Under the pieces are notes generated by a model, which saw only the letters and a program-made list of their open reading frames with translations, made no database searches and had not been told where the DNA came from. A program made the translations under genes and the position numbers. Positions 6,685-16,382 of a DNA stretch of 37,232 nt are shown here, piece by piece (position 1 is the first letter of the stretch; each line of letters opens with the position of its first letter). Source of the DNA: Coxiellaceae bacterium (lineage in GTDB: Bacteria; Pseudomonadota; Gammaproteobacteria; Comchoanobacterales; Comchoanobacteraceae); assembly GCA_902601155.1 (NCBI GenBank), contig CACKMC010000007.1, positions 1-37,232 of the forward strand, written 5' to 3'.

Positions 6685-8337
6685 ATGGATTCTTTCGACT
6701 ATTTGGTCACCACAGCATTGCCTTATGCAAACGGACCCACTCACCTTGGCCATCTTGTTGAACATATTCAGGCCGATATATGGGTTAGAGCACTCCAACT
6801 GTTTGGTCATCGCTGCTTATTTCTCTCTGGTGACGATGCACATGGCACACCGATCATGCTTGCAAGCCAAGCAAAAAACATGACACCTGATGCACTCGTG
6901 GCACAAGTGCGCGCGCAAAGACTCAAAGATTTTGAAGCATTTGGCATTCATCATGACCACTACGGCTCAACACACTGTGAGACCAATACTGATCTCACCA
7001 CCAACATTTATCGCCGACTCCAAGCAAAACACTTGATTCAAACCAAAACCATCTCACAAGCTTATGACGAAACAGAGCAAATGTTTCTCCCTGATCGCTA
7101 TATCAAAGGCCAGTGCCCACGATGCGATGCCCACGAACAATATGGCGATAACTGCGAACAGTGTGGCCACACCTACACACCCACTGACCTTAAAAACCCC
7201 TATTCCGTACTGAGCAATACCCCTCCTATACAAAAAGAATCACTACACTACTTTTTTGCATTAAAAAAACAACAGCAAATGATTGAAAAATGGCTAAACG
7301 AGACCGACTTACAAGACGCGGTTCGCAATAAACTACAAGAATGGTTACATGATGGCCTAAGGGACTGGGACATTTCTCGTGACGAGCCTTACTTTGGTAT
7401 TGCCATACCTGATGCCCCTGGCAAATACTTTTATGTTTGGTTGGACGCACCCATCGGTTATTTGAGCGCTTTACAAGAGTACTTGCACAAACACGAACCC
7501 AACACGTCCATAGAATCCGTGTGGGGAGAAAAAAGTCCCACTAAAATCATTCACTTTATTGGCAAAGATATCATCTATTTTCATGGTTTGTTTTGGCCAG
7601 CTGTTTTAGAAGGTGCTGGCTACCACCAACCTGATGCAATTTATGCGCACGGTTTTTTAACCATCAACGGCCAAAAAATGTCCAAATCTCGCGGCACGTT
7701 TATCACAGCCCAACAATATCTCGCACACTTAGAGCCAGAACATTTTCGCTACTTCCTTGCCACCAAACTCAATCAAAGCATTGAAGACATTGATTTATCT
7801 TGGTCTGAATTTAGAGATAAAATACACACTGACTTAATAGGAAAATTTGTCAACATTGCCAGCCGGTGCGCTAAAATTCTTGACAAACACTTCAACAATA
7901 CCCTGTCTTGCCCACCCGATAAACTTGCCTTGTTACCCCATATTTTTGAGCAACGCCAAGCCATCAAAAAAAGCTACGAAGCACGTCAATTTGGCCAAGT
8001 CACTCGTCTCATCATGCAACTGACTGACCATGTCAACCAATACTTGACTGAGCAAGCGCCGTGGACACTGGTCAAAACAAACGAAACCAAGGCACAAGGA
8101 CATGTCATTTGCTCAGAAGCCCTCCATGCTTTCGCACTACTCACCGTGTATCTTAGCCCCATCACGCCTACACTCGCACAACGTATCGCATCTTGGCTGC
8201 CCTGCCTTCTGGAAACATGGCCACACATGCTACCACATTTCTGGACGCAAACACTGCCACCCTACACCCATTTACTTTCTCGCATTCCCAATGAATCACT
8301 AGACGCGCTTGCCCTATGCCCTCCATCGAACAGCTGA
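6685..8337 (+). CDS. metG: Methionyl-tRNA synthetase, short form
   Basis: Charges tRNA-Met with methionine in the cytoplasm. The 550-residue class I synthetase shows HLGH at residues 20-23 (HIGH motif), a zinc knuckle with Cys144, Cys147, Cys157 and Cys160, and KMSKS at 331-335, all within one residue of their places in E. coli MetG. The anticodon-binding helix bundle keeps EQAPW, the Pro-Trp pair that reads the CAU anticodon in E. coli. The chain ends where the E. coli catalytic plus anticodon core ends (about residue 550). The C-terminal dimerising EMAP-II-like tRNA-binding domain found in the roughly 680-residue form is absent, and the next gene starts inside its last codons. A weak TAGG lies before the ATG. 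The call is secure. Confidence 0.97.
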   Translation: MDSFDYLVTTALPYANGPTHLGHLVEHIQADIWVRALQLFGHRCLFLSGDDAHGTPIMLASQAKNMTPDALVAQVRAQRLKDFEAFGIHHDHYGSTHCETNTDLTTNIYRRLQAKHLIQTKTISQAYDETEQMFLPDRYIKGQCPRCDAHEQYGDNCEQCGHTYTPTDLKNPYSVLSNTPPIQKESLHYFFALKKQQQMIEKWLNETDLQDAVRNKLQEWLHDGLRDWDISRDEPYFGIAIPDAPGKYFYVWLDAPIGYLSALQEYLHKHEPNTSIESVWGEKSPTKIIHFIGKDIIYFHGLFWPAVLEGAGYHQPDAIYAHGFLTINGQKMSKSRGTFITAQQYLAHLEPEHFRYFLATKLNQSIEDIDLSWSEFRDKIHTDLIGKFVNIASRCAKILDKHFNNTLSCPPDKLALLPHIFEQRQAIKKSYEARQFGQVTRLIMQLTDHVNQYLTEQAPWTLVKTNETKAQGHVICSEALHAFALLTVYLSPITPTLAQRIASWLPCLLETWPHMLPHFWTQTLPPYTHLLSRIPNESLDALALCPPSNS

Positions 8338-8873
8338 ATCAATGCCTACCCCAAACACAATGCACCCTGTGTGGCTACCAAGGATGCCTACCCTATGCCA
8401 AAGCACTGGCAGAAGGTGAAGCACCGATCGATCGGTGCGCACCCGGTGGACTAAAAACACTTCATGCACTCGCCAAACATTTGAAACAAGACAGCACACC
8501 CTATGAACAAACTGTCAGTGAACGTATTCCCCCGACAGAACGCTACTGGATTGATCCCACACAATGCATTGGTTGCACAAAATGCATTCAAGCCTGCCCC
8601 GTAGGCGCAATCAGTGGTGTCGCCAAGCACCTCCATCAAATTGACCAAACGGCCTGTAGTCGCTGTGATTTATGCGTCCCATCATGCCCCGTTGACTGTA
8701 TCGAACATGAAATCACCCCACCCTACCCCGACACACTACAACCTCATTACCGTGCATTGTACGAACAACGTCATCTTCAAATCACACAATGGAGAGCAAC
8801 AAAAAAAACACAAGCAAAAAGACAACACCAACAAAGTAAAGACCGACTCAAAGCACTGCTTGATGCCTCATGA
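8316..8873 (+). CDS. rsxB: RsxB/RnfB-like ferredoxin without membrane anchor
   Basis: A 185-residue iron-sulfur protein. An N-terminal Fe-S domain has NQCLPQTQCTLCGYQGC and a later RCAPGG, as in RnfB/RsxB. It is followed by two ferredoxin-type clusters, CIGCTKCIQACPVG and CSRCDLCVPSCPVD. The usual N-terminal membrane helix of RnfB is missing: the protein starts directly at the Fe-S domain. The tail is basic and Gln/Lys-rich. In E. coli rsxABCDGE precedes nth and the complex keeps SoxR reduced. Here only the B-like subunit remains next to nth, so a soluble electron carrier, perhaps serving the Fe-S enzyme Nth or other partners, is an inference. The start lies inside metG (22-bp overlap) and the end overlaps nth by 4 bp, pointing to coupled translation. 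Confidence 0.88.
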   Translation: MPSIEQLNQCLPQTQCTLCGYQGCLPYAKALAEGEAPIDRCAPGGLKTLHALAKHLKQDSTPYEQTVSERIPPTERYWIDPTQCIGCTKCIQACPVGAISGVAKHLHQIDQTACSRCDLCVPSCPVDCIEHEITPPYPDTLQPHYRALYEQRHLQITQWRATKKTQAKRQHQQSKDRLKALLDAS

Positions 8874-9523
8874 AAAAAGAAACACGGCTGACGATACTCA
8901 ATATACTGCGTGGCTTAAATCCTTATCCGCATACCGAACTACGCTATCACTCTGACTTTGAACTATTGATTGCTGTGATTTTGTCAGCACAAGCCACTGA
9001 CATAAGCGTCAACAAAGCCACTATCCAATTATTCCCCCTTGCGAATACGCCTGAGAAAATGCTGACATTAGGCCATGACCAGCTATTACACATCATTCGA
9101 CACATTGGCCTTGCACCCAGCAAAGCAAGACATATCATACAAACCTGCCATCGACTCATCGACACTTACCAAGGCCATGTGCCTTTATCACGCCAAGCAC
9201 TCATCACCTTACCTGGGGTAGGACGTAAAACTGCCAATGTTGTGCTAAACACCGCATTTGGTCAACCCATGCTTGCCGTCGATACCCACATTTTTCGTGT
9301 GGCACACCGCTTATCATGGAGCAAAGAAACCACCCCTGACGGCGTTGAAAAAGACATCCTGGCTAAAACACCAGCCCCCTACTGCTACGCCCTTCATCAC
9401 TGGCTGATTTTGCTAGGACGCTATCTTTGCAAAGCACGCCGCCCCCTATGCGACCAATGCCCCCTTCAAATACACTGTCCTTATTGGAAAAAAAATGGCA
9501 AAAAAAAGAAAAATAACCTATAA
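8870..9523 (+). CDS. nth: Endonuclease III
   Basis: Bifunctional DNA glycosylase/AP lyase that removes oxidised pyrimidines in base excision repair. The 217-residue product has the helix-hairpin-helix LPGVGRKTANVV with catalytic Lys120. Asp138 lies in VDTHIFR, and the C-terminal [4Fe-4S] ligands are Cys187, Cys194, Cys197 and Cys203 (C-x6-C-x2-C-x5-C). All are at the same positions as in E. coli Nth. The tail is very Lys-rich (KKNGKKKKNNL) and is encoded by long A-runs. The start overlaps the rsxB stop (ATGA), and maeA begins 18 bp after the stop. The call is secure. Confidence 0.97.
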   Translation: MKKETRLTILNILRGLNPYPHTELRYHSDFELLIAVILSAQATDISVNKATIQLFPLANTPEKMLTLGHDQLLHIIRHIGLAPSKARHIIQTCHRLIDTYQGHVPLSRQALITLPGVGRKTANVVLNTAFGQPMLAVDTHIFRVAHRLSWSKETTPDGVEKDILAKTPAPYCYALHHWLILLGRYLCKARRPLCDQCPLQIHCPYWKKNGKKKKNNL

Positions 9524-9541
9524 TACCAAAAGGAGAAAGCC

Positions 9542-11263
9542 ATGCGACAATTTATTGAACATGTTGATGATATCGGTCGAATTATTGCCATCGAACCCCT
9601 TGTGTCTGGTGAAGCACTTCTAAACTTTGCGCCACTCAATAAAGGCTCAGCATTTACTTTGGAAGAACGTGAAAAACTTGGCTTACTTGGTCGACTTCCT
9701 TCCCACACAGAAACACTGGAAACGCAAATCAGTCGCCTGTACCGACAATACCAATCACTTAAAACACCCATTGAAAAAAACTTATTTTTATACCGTCTTA
9801 AACAACATAATGAAACCACCTTCTACAAATTGATCATTGAAAACCTAGAAGAAATGCTTCCCATCATTTACACCCCCACCATTGGTGAAGCAGTCAAACA
9901 ATACAGTCAACAGTTTACTCGACCTCAAGGCATCCATCTGGCTTATCCTCAACGTGATCAAATCCCTGCCATGCTGGCGAACATAGACCCATCTACCGTC
10001 AAACTTATTATTTTAACGGATGGTGAAGCCATTCTTGGTATTGGCGACTGGGGCGTGGGTGGCATGGATATATGCGTGGGAAAACTAGCCGTATATGCTT
10101 GCTGTGGTGGCATCAATCCTAGACATATTCTACCCATTCAACTTGATGTGGGCACCAATAATCGTCAGTTACTCGAAGATCCTATGTACCTTGGCTGGCA
10201 TCATGAACGGATCGAAGGACAAGCTTATCAAGATTTTATTGCAGGCGTGATTGAAGCACTGACCCATCAATTTCCTAGCGCTTTATTACACTTTGAGGAT
10301 TTTGGCTGCCAAAATGCACGTGACATTCTTGATCATTACCGTGACAAAGCCTGCGTGTTTAATGACGACATGCAAGGCACAGGCGCCACGGCAACCGCAG
10401 CAATACTTGCCGGCTTAAAAGCAACCAATCAAAGTTTTGCATCACAACGTATTGTATTCTTTGGCGCAGGCAATGCCGGCACAGGCATTGCGGACCAAAT
10501 GGTAGACATTTTGCGCCAAGAGGGGTTAACGCTCTCCCAAGCAAGAGCGATGATTTGGCTGATTGATCGCCAAGGACTGCTCTGTCTCGATACCCCACAA
10601 CTGACCCATTACCAAAAACCCTATGCCAAAGATCGTCAGACACATACTTGGATTGAAGAAAACACCTCACTTCAATCCACCATTGATCATGTCAAACCCA
10701 CTATTTTAATTGGCTGTTCAGGTCAACAAGGCGCATTCAAAGAAAGCATGATACGTAGCATGGCACACCATACCCCCCACCCTATTATTTTACCCCTTTC
10801 CAATCCCACGTTATTAGCAGAAGCCACTCCTGAATCATTGGTGACTTGGACAGATGGACGCGCCATGGTTGCAACAGGCAGCCCATTCCAAGCCGTCAAC
10901 TATCTACAAGAAACACGCGTTATTTCACAATGTAATAATGCTTTTTTATTCCCTGGTCTAGGTCTTGGCATCCTTGCATGTGGCGCAAAACGTGTCACAG
11001 ATGCGATGATTGCAGCAGCTTGTCATACCTTGGCTGAATGCGCCCCTTGCCTACAAGACAAGCAGGCCCCACTGCTGCCAGATGTTCATCGTATCCATGA
11101 AGTCAGCAAGCAAATCGCACTGTCTGTTGCTTGCACCGCTGTCAAAGACCAAACCTGTGAATCATACGATCAAGCCTATTTACAAAAACGGATCGATGCC
11201 ATTTTTTGGAAACCAGAGTACATGCCTTATATCCCCACAAAAACGTCTACATCATCACATTAA
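9542..11263 (+). CDS. maeA: NAD-dependent malic enzyme
   Basis: Oxidative decarboxylation of malate to pyruvate with NAD reduction, linking the TCA cycle to pyruvate. The 573-residue length fits the large SfcA/MaeA class. Visible family blocks are YTPTIGEAV, then LTDGEAILGIGDWG and GINPRHILPIQLDVGTNN. Metal and substrate residues lie in HFEDFGCQNA and FNDDMQGTG, and the Rossmann glycine loop is FFGAGNAGTGIA. AGGAG lies 8 nt before the ATG. It follows nth closely, but the poly-A spacer may hold its own weak promoter (TATAAT at 9519-9524 lacks a good -35). Intracellular bacteria that feed on amino acids often rely on this step; that relevance is inference. Confidence 0.96.
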   Translation: MRQFIEHVDDIGRIIAIEPLVSGEALLNFAPLNKGSAFTLEEREKLGLLGRLPSHTETLETQISRLYRQYQSLKTPIEKNLFLYRLKQHNETTFYKLIIENLEEMLPIIYTPTIGEAVKQYSQQFTRPQGIHLAYPQRDQIPAMLANIDPSTVKLIILTDGEAILGIGDWGVGGMDICVGKLAVYACCGGINPRHILPIQLDVGTNNRQLLEDPMYLGWHHERIEGQAYQDFIAGVIEALTHQFPSALLHFEDFGCQNARDILDHYRDKACVFNDDMQGTGATATAAILAGLKATNQSFASQRIVFFGAGNAGTGIADQMVDILRQEGLTLSQARAMIWLIDRQGLLCLDTPQLTHYQKPYAKDRQTHTWIEENTSLQSTIDHVKPTILIGCSGQQGAFKESMIRSMAHHTPHPIILPLSNPTLLAEATPESLVTWTDGRAMVATGSPFQAVNYLQETRVISQCNNAFLFPGLGLGILACGAKRVTDAMIAAACHTLAECAPCLQDKQAPLLPDVHRIHEVSKQIALSVACTAVKDQTCESYDQAYLQKRIDAIFWKPEYMPYIPTKTSTSSH

Positions 11264-11266
11264 CCC

Positions 11267-11295
11267 TTGGATTTCTCCTAAAAAAAACGTAGCAT
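11267..11295 (+). promoter_or_regulatory. Likely uvrA promoter
   Basis: TTGGAT (11267-11272), 17-bp spacer, TAGCAT (11290-11295), starting just after the maeA stop. No LexA-type CTGT-N8-ACAG site is visible between maeA and uvrA, so SOS control is not supported by the sequence. Confidence 0.4.
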
Positions 11296-11325
11296 AGAAA
11301 GAAGATCCCAGGTAAAATTGCGCAC

Positions 11326-14157
11326 ATGACAGACAAACAAGATACCCTTCGCATTATCGGTGCTAAAATTCATAACTTAAAAGAAGTTTCACTCACGATT
11401 CCACGTAATAAGCTCGTTGTGTTCACAGGACTTTCTGGTTCCGGCAAATCTTCCCTTGCATTCGACACCATCTATGCTGAAGGACAACGTCGCTATGTCG
11501 AATCACTTTCTTCATACGCCCGTCAATTTTTATCCATGATGGAAAAACCTGATGTGGATTGCATTGAAGGCTTATCACCTGCCATTGCGATTGAACAGAA
11601 AACAGCCTCACATAACCCACGCTCTACGGTTGGCACGGTCACTGAGATTTACGATTACCTAAGACTTTTATTTGCACGCCTTGGCACACCACATTGCCCA
11701 AAACATGATCTGCCACTTCATCCACAATCGGTAGAATCGATGGTAGAAAGACTTCTCAATGATCATCTTGAAGAAAAAATGATGATCCTTGCCCCAGTTA
11801 TTCGTGAACGCAAAGGAGAGTATTTAAAGATACTTCATCAATTTAAACAACAAGGCTTTGTGCGCGTGGTGATTAATCACACGATTTATCATTTAGATGA
11901 GCCACTACCCAAACTTGATCCTCAAGCAAAACATACGATCAGTGTTGTGGTCGATCGCTTGACTATTCAAGCACGCCATCGTGTTAGACTCGGCGAGTCC
12001 ATTGAAACCGCACTCACACTAGCCGACCAATTAGTAGTCGTTTGCCCGCTCAATAAACCCACGGATGGCCAATGGATGTCTGCCCGCTTTGCATGCCCTC
12101 ACTGCGATTATAGCCCACCACCACTTGAACCCAGACTGTTTTCATTCAATAGCCCACAAGGTGCCTGTAAAACATGCAATGGCTTAGGTGTCAAACGTGT
12201 GATTGATCCCGAAAAAATCATCACCAATGCAAGCCTCTCGCTTGCCAGTGGTGCCATTCGGGGCTGGGATAGTCGCCACAGTTATTTTTATCAAACCGTT
12301 GAAGCCCTGGCAGATACTTTCTCATTCTCACTCGATACCCCTTTTGAAGCACTACCTGACTCTATCAAAACCCTATTATTGTATGGTTATGATGAAGCGC
12401 CCATAACCTTTCGTTATACAACCCATCGAGGCAATGTGCGAAGTCGCAAGAAATATTTTGAGGGATTTATTCGTACCATGGAGCGACGTTACCAAGAAAC
12501 TGACTCTGAAGCCGTACGCAAATCACTACAAGCTTACTTAACGTACTGCCCATGCCCTGACTGTGAAGGCACAAGACTGAATCACTATGCTCGCTCAGTT
12601 TTCCTCCACAAAACCTGCCTCACAGATTGGACTACATGCGCCATTGATGCCATCCCCCAAAAACTCGAAGCGCTTAAGTTCACGGGTCATCAAAAAGACA
12701 TTGCCGCACCGATTGTGCGTGAAATACATCAACGTAGCCAATTTCTCCTAAGTGTTGGTCTTAATTACTTGAGCCTAGCGCGCAGTGCTGAAACACTGTC
12801 AGGCGGTGAATCACAACGTATTCGTTTGGCCAGCCAAATTGGTTCTGGCCTAACCGGTGTCATGTACGTGCTGGATGAACCTTCGATTGGCCTACACCCT
12901 CGTGATAACCAACGTTTATTGAATACGTTATTTCACCTACGCGACCTAGGTAACAGTGTTTTGGTGGTTGAACATGACGAAGATGCTATTCGCCAAGCAG
13001 ACTGGTTAGTTGATGTGGGGCCACTGGCTGGGAAGCAAGGTGGTCATATTGTCGCTTCTTGCACCCCCAAGATGTTATTAAAACATCAAACATCATTGAC
13101 AGCTGATTACCTCAATGGCCGACAAAAAATTGCGGTACCGCCATCACGTAAACCTATTGATCCAAATAAATGTTGCCTTGTTCAAGGTGCTACTGCCAAT
13201 AATTTAAAAGCCGTTGATCTAACCATACCTGTTGGCTTATTGACTTGTGTCACGGGTGTATCTGGCTCAGGCAAATCAACCTTGGTCAAGGCCACATTAC
13301 AACCACTGATTGAGCAACACCTTGGCTTAAGCATGAGTCAACGCCCTGGTCAACACACCGCAATCAGGGGTGCGGACCATTTCGACAGCTTACGTGTTAT
13401 TGACCAAAGCCCTATTGGCCGAACACCACGTTCTAATCCAGCCACGTACATTGGCTTATTTACCACTATCCGCGAGCTATTTGCCCAAACAGAAGAATCA
13501 AGAGCACGTGGCTATAAAATCGGACGTTTTAGTTTTAACGTGTCAGGTGGACGCTGTGAAACCTGTCAAGGTGGCGGACTCATTAAAGTAGAAATGCACT
13601 TTCTCGCAGATATTTACGTCACCTGTGACACCTGTCACGGCACACGCTATAATAAAGACACGTTATCTATCAAGTATAAAGGCAAAACGATCAGTGAAGT
13701 GCTTGATTTCTCTGTAGAAGAAGCCGTGGTTTTCTTTGAGAATATTCCCAGCATTCGTCAAAAATGTCAGACATTAATCGATGTAGGATTGGGTTATATA
13801 TCCTTGGGACAAAGCGCCACCACCTTATCAGGTGGTGAGGCACAACGCATCAAATTAGCAAAAGAACTGACCAAAAAAAATACGGGACATACACTCTACA
13901 TACTAGATGAACCCACCACAGGCCTTCATTTCCATGATGTCAAACAATTATTAGCTGTGCTCAAACGATTACAAGATCGTGGTAACACATTAATCATTAT
14001 TGAGCATCACTTAGATGTCATTAAAACAGCAGATTGGGTGATTGATTTAGGCCCTGAAGGAGGCGATCAAGGTGGGCGTATACTCCATGAAGGAACGCCT
14101 GAATCATTGGTACAAGCTAACACCGCAACAGGCCAAGCACTGCAAGCACTTTTATAA
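11326..14157 (+). CDS. uvrA: Excinuclease ABC subunit A
   Basis: Damage-recognition ATPase of nucleotide excision repair; dimerises and loads UvrB on lesions. The 943-residue length is standard. The first Walker A is GLSGSGKS at 35-42 and the second is GVSGSGKS at 644-651. Both ABC signatures are present ([12 protein letters not shown] and [12 protein letters not shown]), each followed by a Walker B ending DEP. Zinc modules appear as CPHCDY...CKTCNG in the first half and CETCQG...CDTCHG in the second. The start gives the usual N-terminus ([14 protein letters not shown]). The nearest AGG is about 14 nt upstream, so the ribosome site is weak. The next gene is on the other strand about 200 bp away. 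The call is secure. Confidence 0.98.
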   Translation: MTDKQDTLRIIGAKIHNLKEVSLTIPRNKLVVFTGLSGSGKSSLAFDTIYAEGQRRYVESLSSYARQFLSMMEKPDVDCIEGLSPAIAIEQKTASHNPRSTVGTVTEIYDYLRLLFARLGTPHCPKHDLPLHPQSVESMVERLLNDHLEEKMMILAPVIRERKGEYLKILHQFKQQGFVRVVINHTIYHLDEPLPKLDPQAKHTISVVVDRLTIQARHRVRLGESIETALTLADQLVVVCPLNKPTDGQWMSARFACPHCDYSPPPLEPRLFSFNSPQGACKTCNGLGVKRVIDPEKIITNASLSLASGAIRGWDSRHSYFYQTVEALADTFSFSLDTPFEALPDSIKTLLLYGYDEAPITFRYTTHRGNVRSRKKYFEGFIRTMERRYQETDSEAVRKSLQAYLTYCPCPDCEGTRLNHYARSVFLHKTCLTDWTTCAIDAIPQKLEALKFTGHQKDIAAPIVREIHQRSQFLLSVGLNYLSLARSAETLSGGESQRIRLASQIGSGLTGVMYVLDEPSIGLHPRDNQRLLNTLFHLRDLGNSVLVVEHDEDAIRQADWLVDVGPLAGKQGGHIVASCTPKMLLKHQTSLTADYLNGRQKIAVPPSRKPIDPNKCCLVQGATANNLKAVDLTIPVGLLTCVTGVSGSGKSTLVKATLQPLIEQHLGLSMSQRPGQHTAIRGADHFDSLRVIDQSPIGRTPRSNPATYIGLFTTIRELFAQTEESRARGYKIGRFSFNVSGGRCETCQGGGLIKVEMHFLADIYVTCDTCHGTRYNKDTLSIKYKGKTISEVLDFSVEEAVVFFENIPSIRQKCQTLIDVGLGYISLGQSATTLSGGEAQRIKLAKELTKKNTGHTLYILDEPTTGLHFHDVKQLLAVLKRLQDRGNTLIIIEHHLDVIKTADWVIDLGPEGGDQGGRILHEGTPESLVQANTATGQALQALL

Positions 14158-14354
14158 GCTATGCTATCCGCGATACGATGAGGTATCATCTCTTAAACTT
14201 GTACCGCTTCGTCCTCTTATCCTGACGTCAATGAAGCTTTAGCCAATAAAGACCATGACCATCAGAACGCGAATAAACTACTGCAATACCATGATGCATG
14301 ATGGGAGAGCAACGAATCATAATCAGCTGAAAAATGCGATATCAATTAGGATAC

Positions 14355-15212
14355 TTAATTATAACCAGTACTAGAAGAAGCTGAAGCGTCACCATCATAA
14401 AATATACACTGAAACCGCGTAGACATGCTTAGATTGCGCCCTAATCGCTTAGATGCTCCTTGTTGAAAGGTGTCCACAAAATCTTGGTCGACAACGCTAA
14501 TATTTGATATTTTACTTCCAATCCAACAAAGCAAAGGAAATACAATCGGTAAAAAATAAACAGCACGCCAACCAAAGCATTGATAAAAAGTGAGCCCTTG
14601 ACCCATGATTTGGGTCAAAACAAAAGAAGCCGTGGCTAAAGCAGACAAACAGGTGACTATTTCATACGTGATCGCAGCCATTTTGACCATTGGATGCGAC
14701 GTTTTCTTTTCGTAAGCATGCGTGAAACAAAGAAACCCACCTAATCCAACCATGGCGATTAACAAAGCACCCGCGACAAAGAAAGAAATCTTACTCGCAC
14801 GTAACCAAGGCATATCACAGAGTGCTTGAATACCAGGTATACCGGATAAGGGTAATGTTTTTAAGGCGAGAGGCATAAGATAAACACTGTACAAACAGAC
14901 AAGGGAACCAATACCAAGTAGTGCAAGTAATCCATAACTGGTCAAACCAGTATACCGACCATTTGCAGGAAGAATAGAAAGATAAGTGAAACTATGCAGT
15001 AAATGGATGCCCACTATCAATGCCAAAAATGGAAAAATACTTCGGAATCCACTGGCCCAAAGTGGGTTCACACTAAATAACATGCGAAGCCGATATAACG
15101 CAAAAACAGATAATGGCACTTGCGAAAAGAATAGCAAAGAACCCAGTGACTTTCTAAAAAAACTCCACACTTTATGCATGACTTTTGACTTTCTTTTTCT
15201 GCTCCGCATCAT
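14355..15212 (-). CDS. Polytopic membrane protein of unknown function (A)
   Basis: A 285-residue protein. An in-frame ATG exists at 15236, but it overlaps the -10 element of the promoter at 15235-15263. ATG 15212 has AAGAGG six nt upstream and is chosen. The N-terminus is strongly basic (RSRKRKSK). About six or seven hydrophobic helices follow, with a charged loop (HAYEKKTSHP) in the middle. The soluble C-terminal tail is Ser/Gly-rich, ending SASSSTGYN. No transporter or enzyme motif is visible. It is the last of four minus-strand genes with similar architecture (several helices, short C-terminal tail rich in small residues), although its sequence is too different from the two central ones to call a paralog by eye. 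Function unknown. Confidence 0.7.
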   Translation of the reverse strand: MMRSRKRKSKVMHKVWSFFRKSLGSLLFFSQVPLSVFALYRLRMLFSVNPLWASGFRSIFPFLALIVGIHLLHSFTYLSILPANGRYTGLTSYGLLALLGIGSLVCLYSVYLMPLALKTLPLSGIPGIQALCDMPWLRASKISFFVAGALLIAMVGLGGFLCFTHAYEKKTSHPMVKMAAITYEIVTCLSALATASFVLTQIMGQGLTFYQCFGWRAVYFLPIVFPLLCWIGSKISNISVVDQDFVDTFQQGASKRLGRNLSMSTRFQCIFYDGDASASSSTGYN

Positions 15213-15234
15213 TATTTTCCTCTTAATTTTTGCC

Positions 15235-15263
15235 ATATTAGCACAGACTCTTCCTCATTGCAA
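15235..15263 (-). promoter_or_regulatory. Promoter of membrane protein A
   Basis: Minus strand: TTGCAA (15258-15263), 17-bp spacer, TAATAT (15235-15240). It rules out the upstream ATG at 15236 as a start, because that codon shares bases with the -10 element. Confidence 0.5.
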
Positions 15264-15273
15264 TAAAAGAATC

Positions 15274-15305
15274 AAAAAAAACAAAGGACTTACTTAACAC
15301 TTTGT
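15274..15305 (-). terminator. Possible intrinsic terminator after membrane protein B
   Basis: On the minus strand ACAAAG (15300-15305), a 13-nt loop and CTTTGT (15281-15286) precede a run of seven or eight T. The stem is only six AU-rich pairs, so it is weak, but it is well placed between two genes of the same strand. Confidence 0.35.
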
Positions 15306-15441
15306 GCCTTCATAGACAACATACTTTACAAAATGGACCGTATAACGTCAACATAGGCATGCGTACTAGGACAGTGTCTTCTAAGAAAGCATTGCAGCAA
15401 CATACAGGGGGCTAGAACTGCCTTTAGTTGCAGCAAAGACT

Positions 15442-16332
15442 TTAGCAGGAGGGGTAAGAACACGAAGAGCCATCTACTTTATGTGTATTTGATTTATCAT
15501 TCACCACCTGAGAACTGACAGTACCATTCCCCGACAAATCATCTATTCTCAAGTCACCAGATACAAGCATCTTCACCACCTTGATGTTGTTGACAGTGCT
15601 TGGCATGCCAAAGAGTCCAACGGTAGAAATCAGCATGGGCACCAAGATCAATAAACCATGCCATGATAGCGCATGGAATACCTCATGACCATAAAATATG
15701 GGCAAGATCACGGCAGTTGAAACCAAAGCAATACCGCCCATCACCGTAAAAAAGATTGCAAATACAGTTGCACTCATTGTCGCGCCTTCTCGTTTCTGCT
15801 CAGTCACGGACAAATCAATGCCAACAAGCCCCAAACAAACTAATGAAACAACAAGCATAACGGGTGCGATAAACGCGATACAAGCAATCGCATCACGCAT
15901 AAGGCGCCGAAAGAATCCTTGCACATGAGATAAACGTTGAGCAAATAAACGCCAAGGTAACATAGCTTGCAGATAAATATAGCCTAAGAACGCCAAGCAC
16001 ACCATTGCTAAAGACTGTAGCGCTAACTTCACTGAGGCAGTGCTGCGGGACCTAGTGTGTGAATACCCAGCATGCTGGAAAAATGTCAGCATAACCCGTA
16101 GCAGACATCCTACAATCAGCGTCGGCAGAAAAAGAGGAAGCAATTGCAGTGCTTTCGTTGCTTGGATCGACATGTAGTGATGGTAAAGATAGTAAGCGAT
16201 ACCACCAAGCACAGCAAAATCCAACACCATACCTGCGTATAGGAAAAAAGGATGACTCAGTCCTGGCTTGGCAGAAAAGATCTTAACTTTTAGAGTCATG
16301 AGTTTTTCTTTCCATAATAATTTTTTCTCCAT
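15442..16332 (-). CDS. Polytopic membrane protein of unknown function (B), paralog of C
   Basis: Up to 296 residues from ATG 16332. ATG 16299, eleven codons later, has the better ribosome site (GGAAAG 8 nt upstream) and would give 285 residues. About six to eight hydrophobic helices. The segment GGIAYYLYHHY (about residues 43-53) recurs almost unchanged in the protein encoded at 16912-17688. So do a GFFRRLMRD loop and a HALSWHGLLIL segment ahead of the last helix, so the two are clearly paralogs. The C-terminal tail of about 45 residues is soluble, Ser/Asn-rich and ends in SSCSYPSC. No catalytic or transport motif is recognised. Its own promoter is at 16354-16382. Function unknown; inner-membrane location is inferred, although delivery to a host membrane cannot be excluded. 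Confidence 0.7.
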   Translation of the reverse strand: MEKKLLWKEKLMTLKVKIFSAKPGLSHPFFLYAGMVLDFAVLGGIAYYLYHHYMSIQATKALQLLPLFLPTLIVGCLLRVMLTFFQHAGYSHTRSRSTASVKLALQSLAMVCLAFLGYIYLQAMLPWRLFAQRLSHVQGFFRRLMRDAIACIAFIAPVMLVVSLVCLGLVGIDLSVTEQKREGATMSATVFAIFFTVMGGIALVSTAVILPIFYGHEVFHALSWHGLLILVPMLISTVGLFGMPSTVNNIKVVKMLVSGDLRIDDLSGNGTVSSQVVNDKSNTHKVDGSSCSYPSC

Positions 16333-16353
16333 TGTCTATCAGTGACAATGAAC

Positions 16354-16382
16354 AGACTAATACCAATAAATGCGGCTGTCAA
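16354..16382 (-). promoter_or_regulatory. Promoter of membrane protein B
   Basis: Minus strand: perfect TTGACA (16377-16382), 17-bp spacer, TAGTCT (16354-16359). The predicted start near 16347 is compatible with either ATG. Confidence 0.5.

Noticed and set aside
9519-9524. TATAAT just before maeA
   Set aside because: No suitable -35 at 16-18 bp, and the predicted start would fall on the Shine-Dalgarno; probably chance in an A-rich stretch.
11264-11325. Search for a LexA box before uvrA
   Set aside because: No CTGT-N8-ACAG-like dyad is present; only a sigma70-type promoter is seen.
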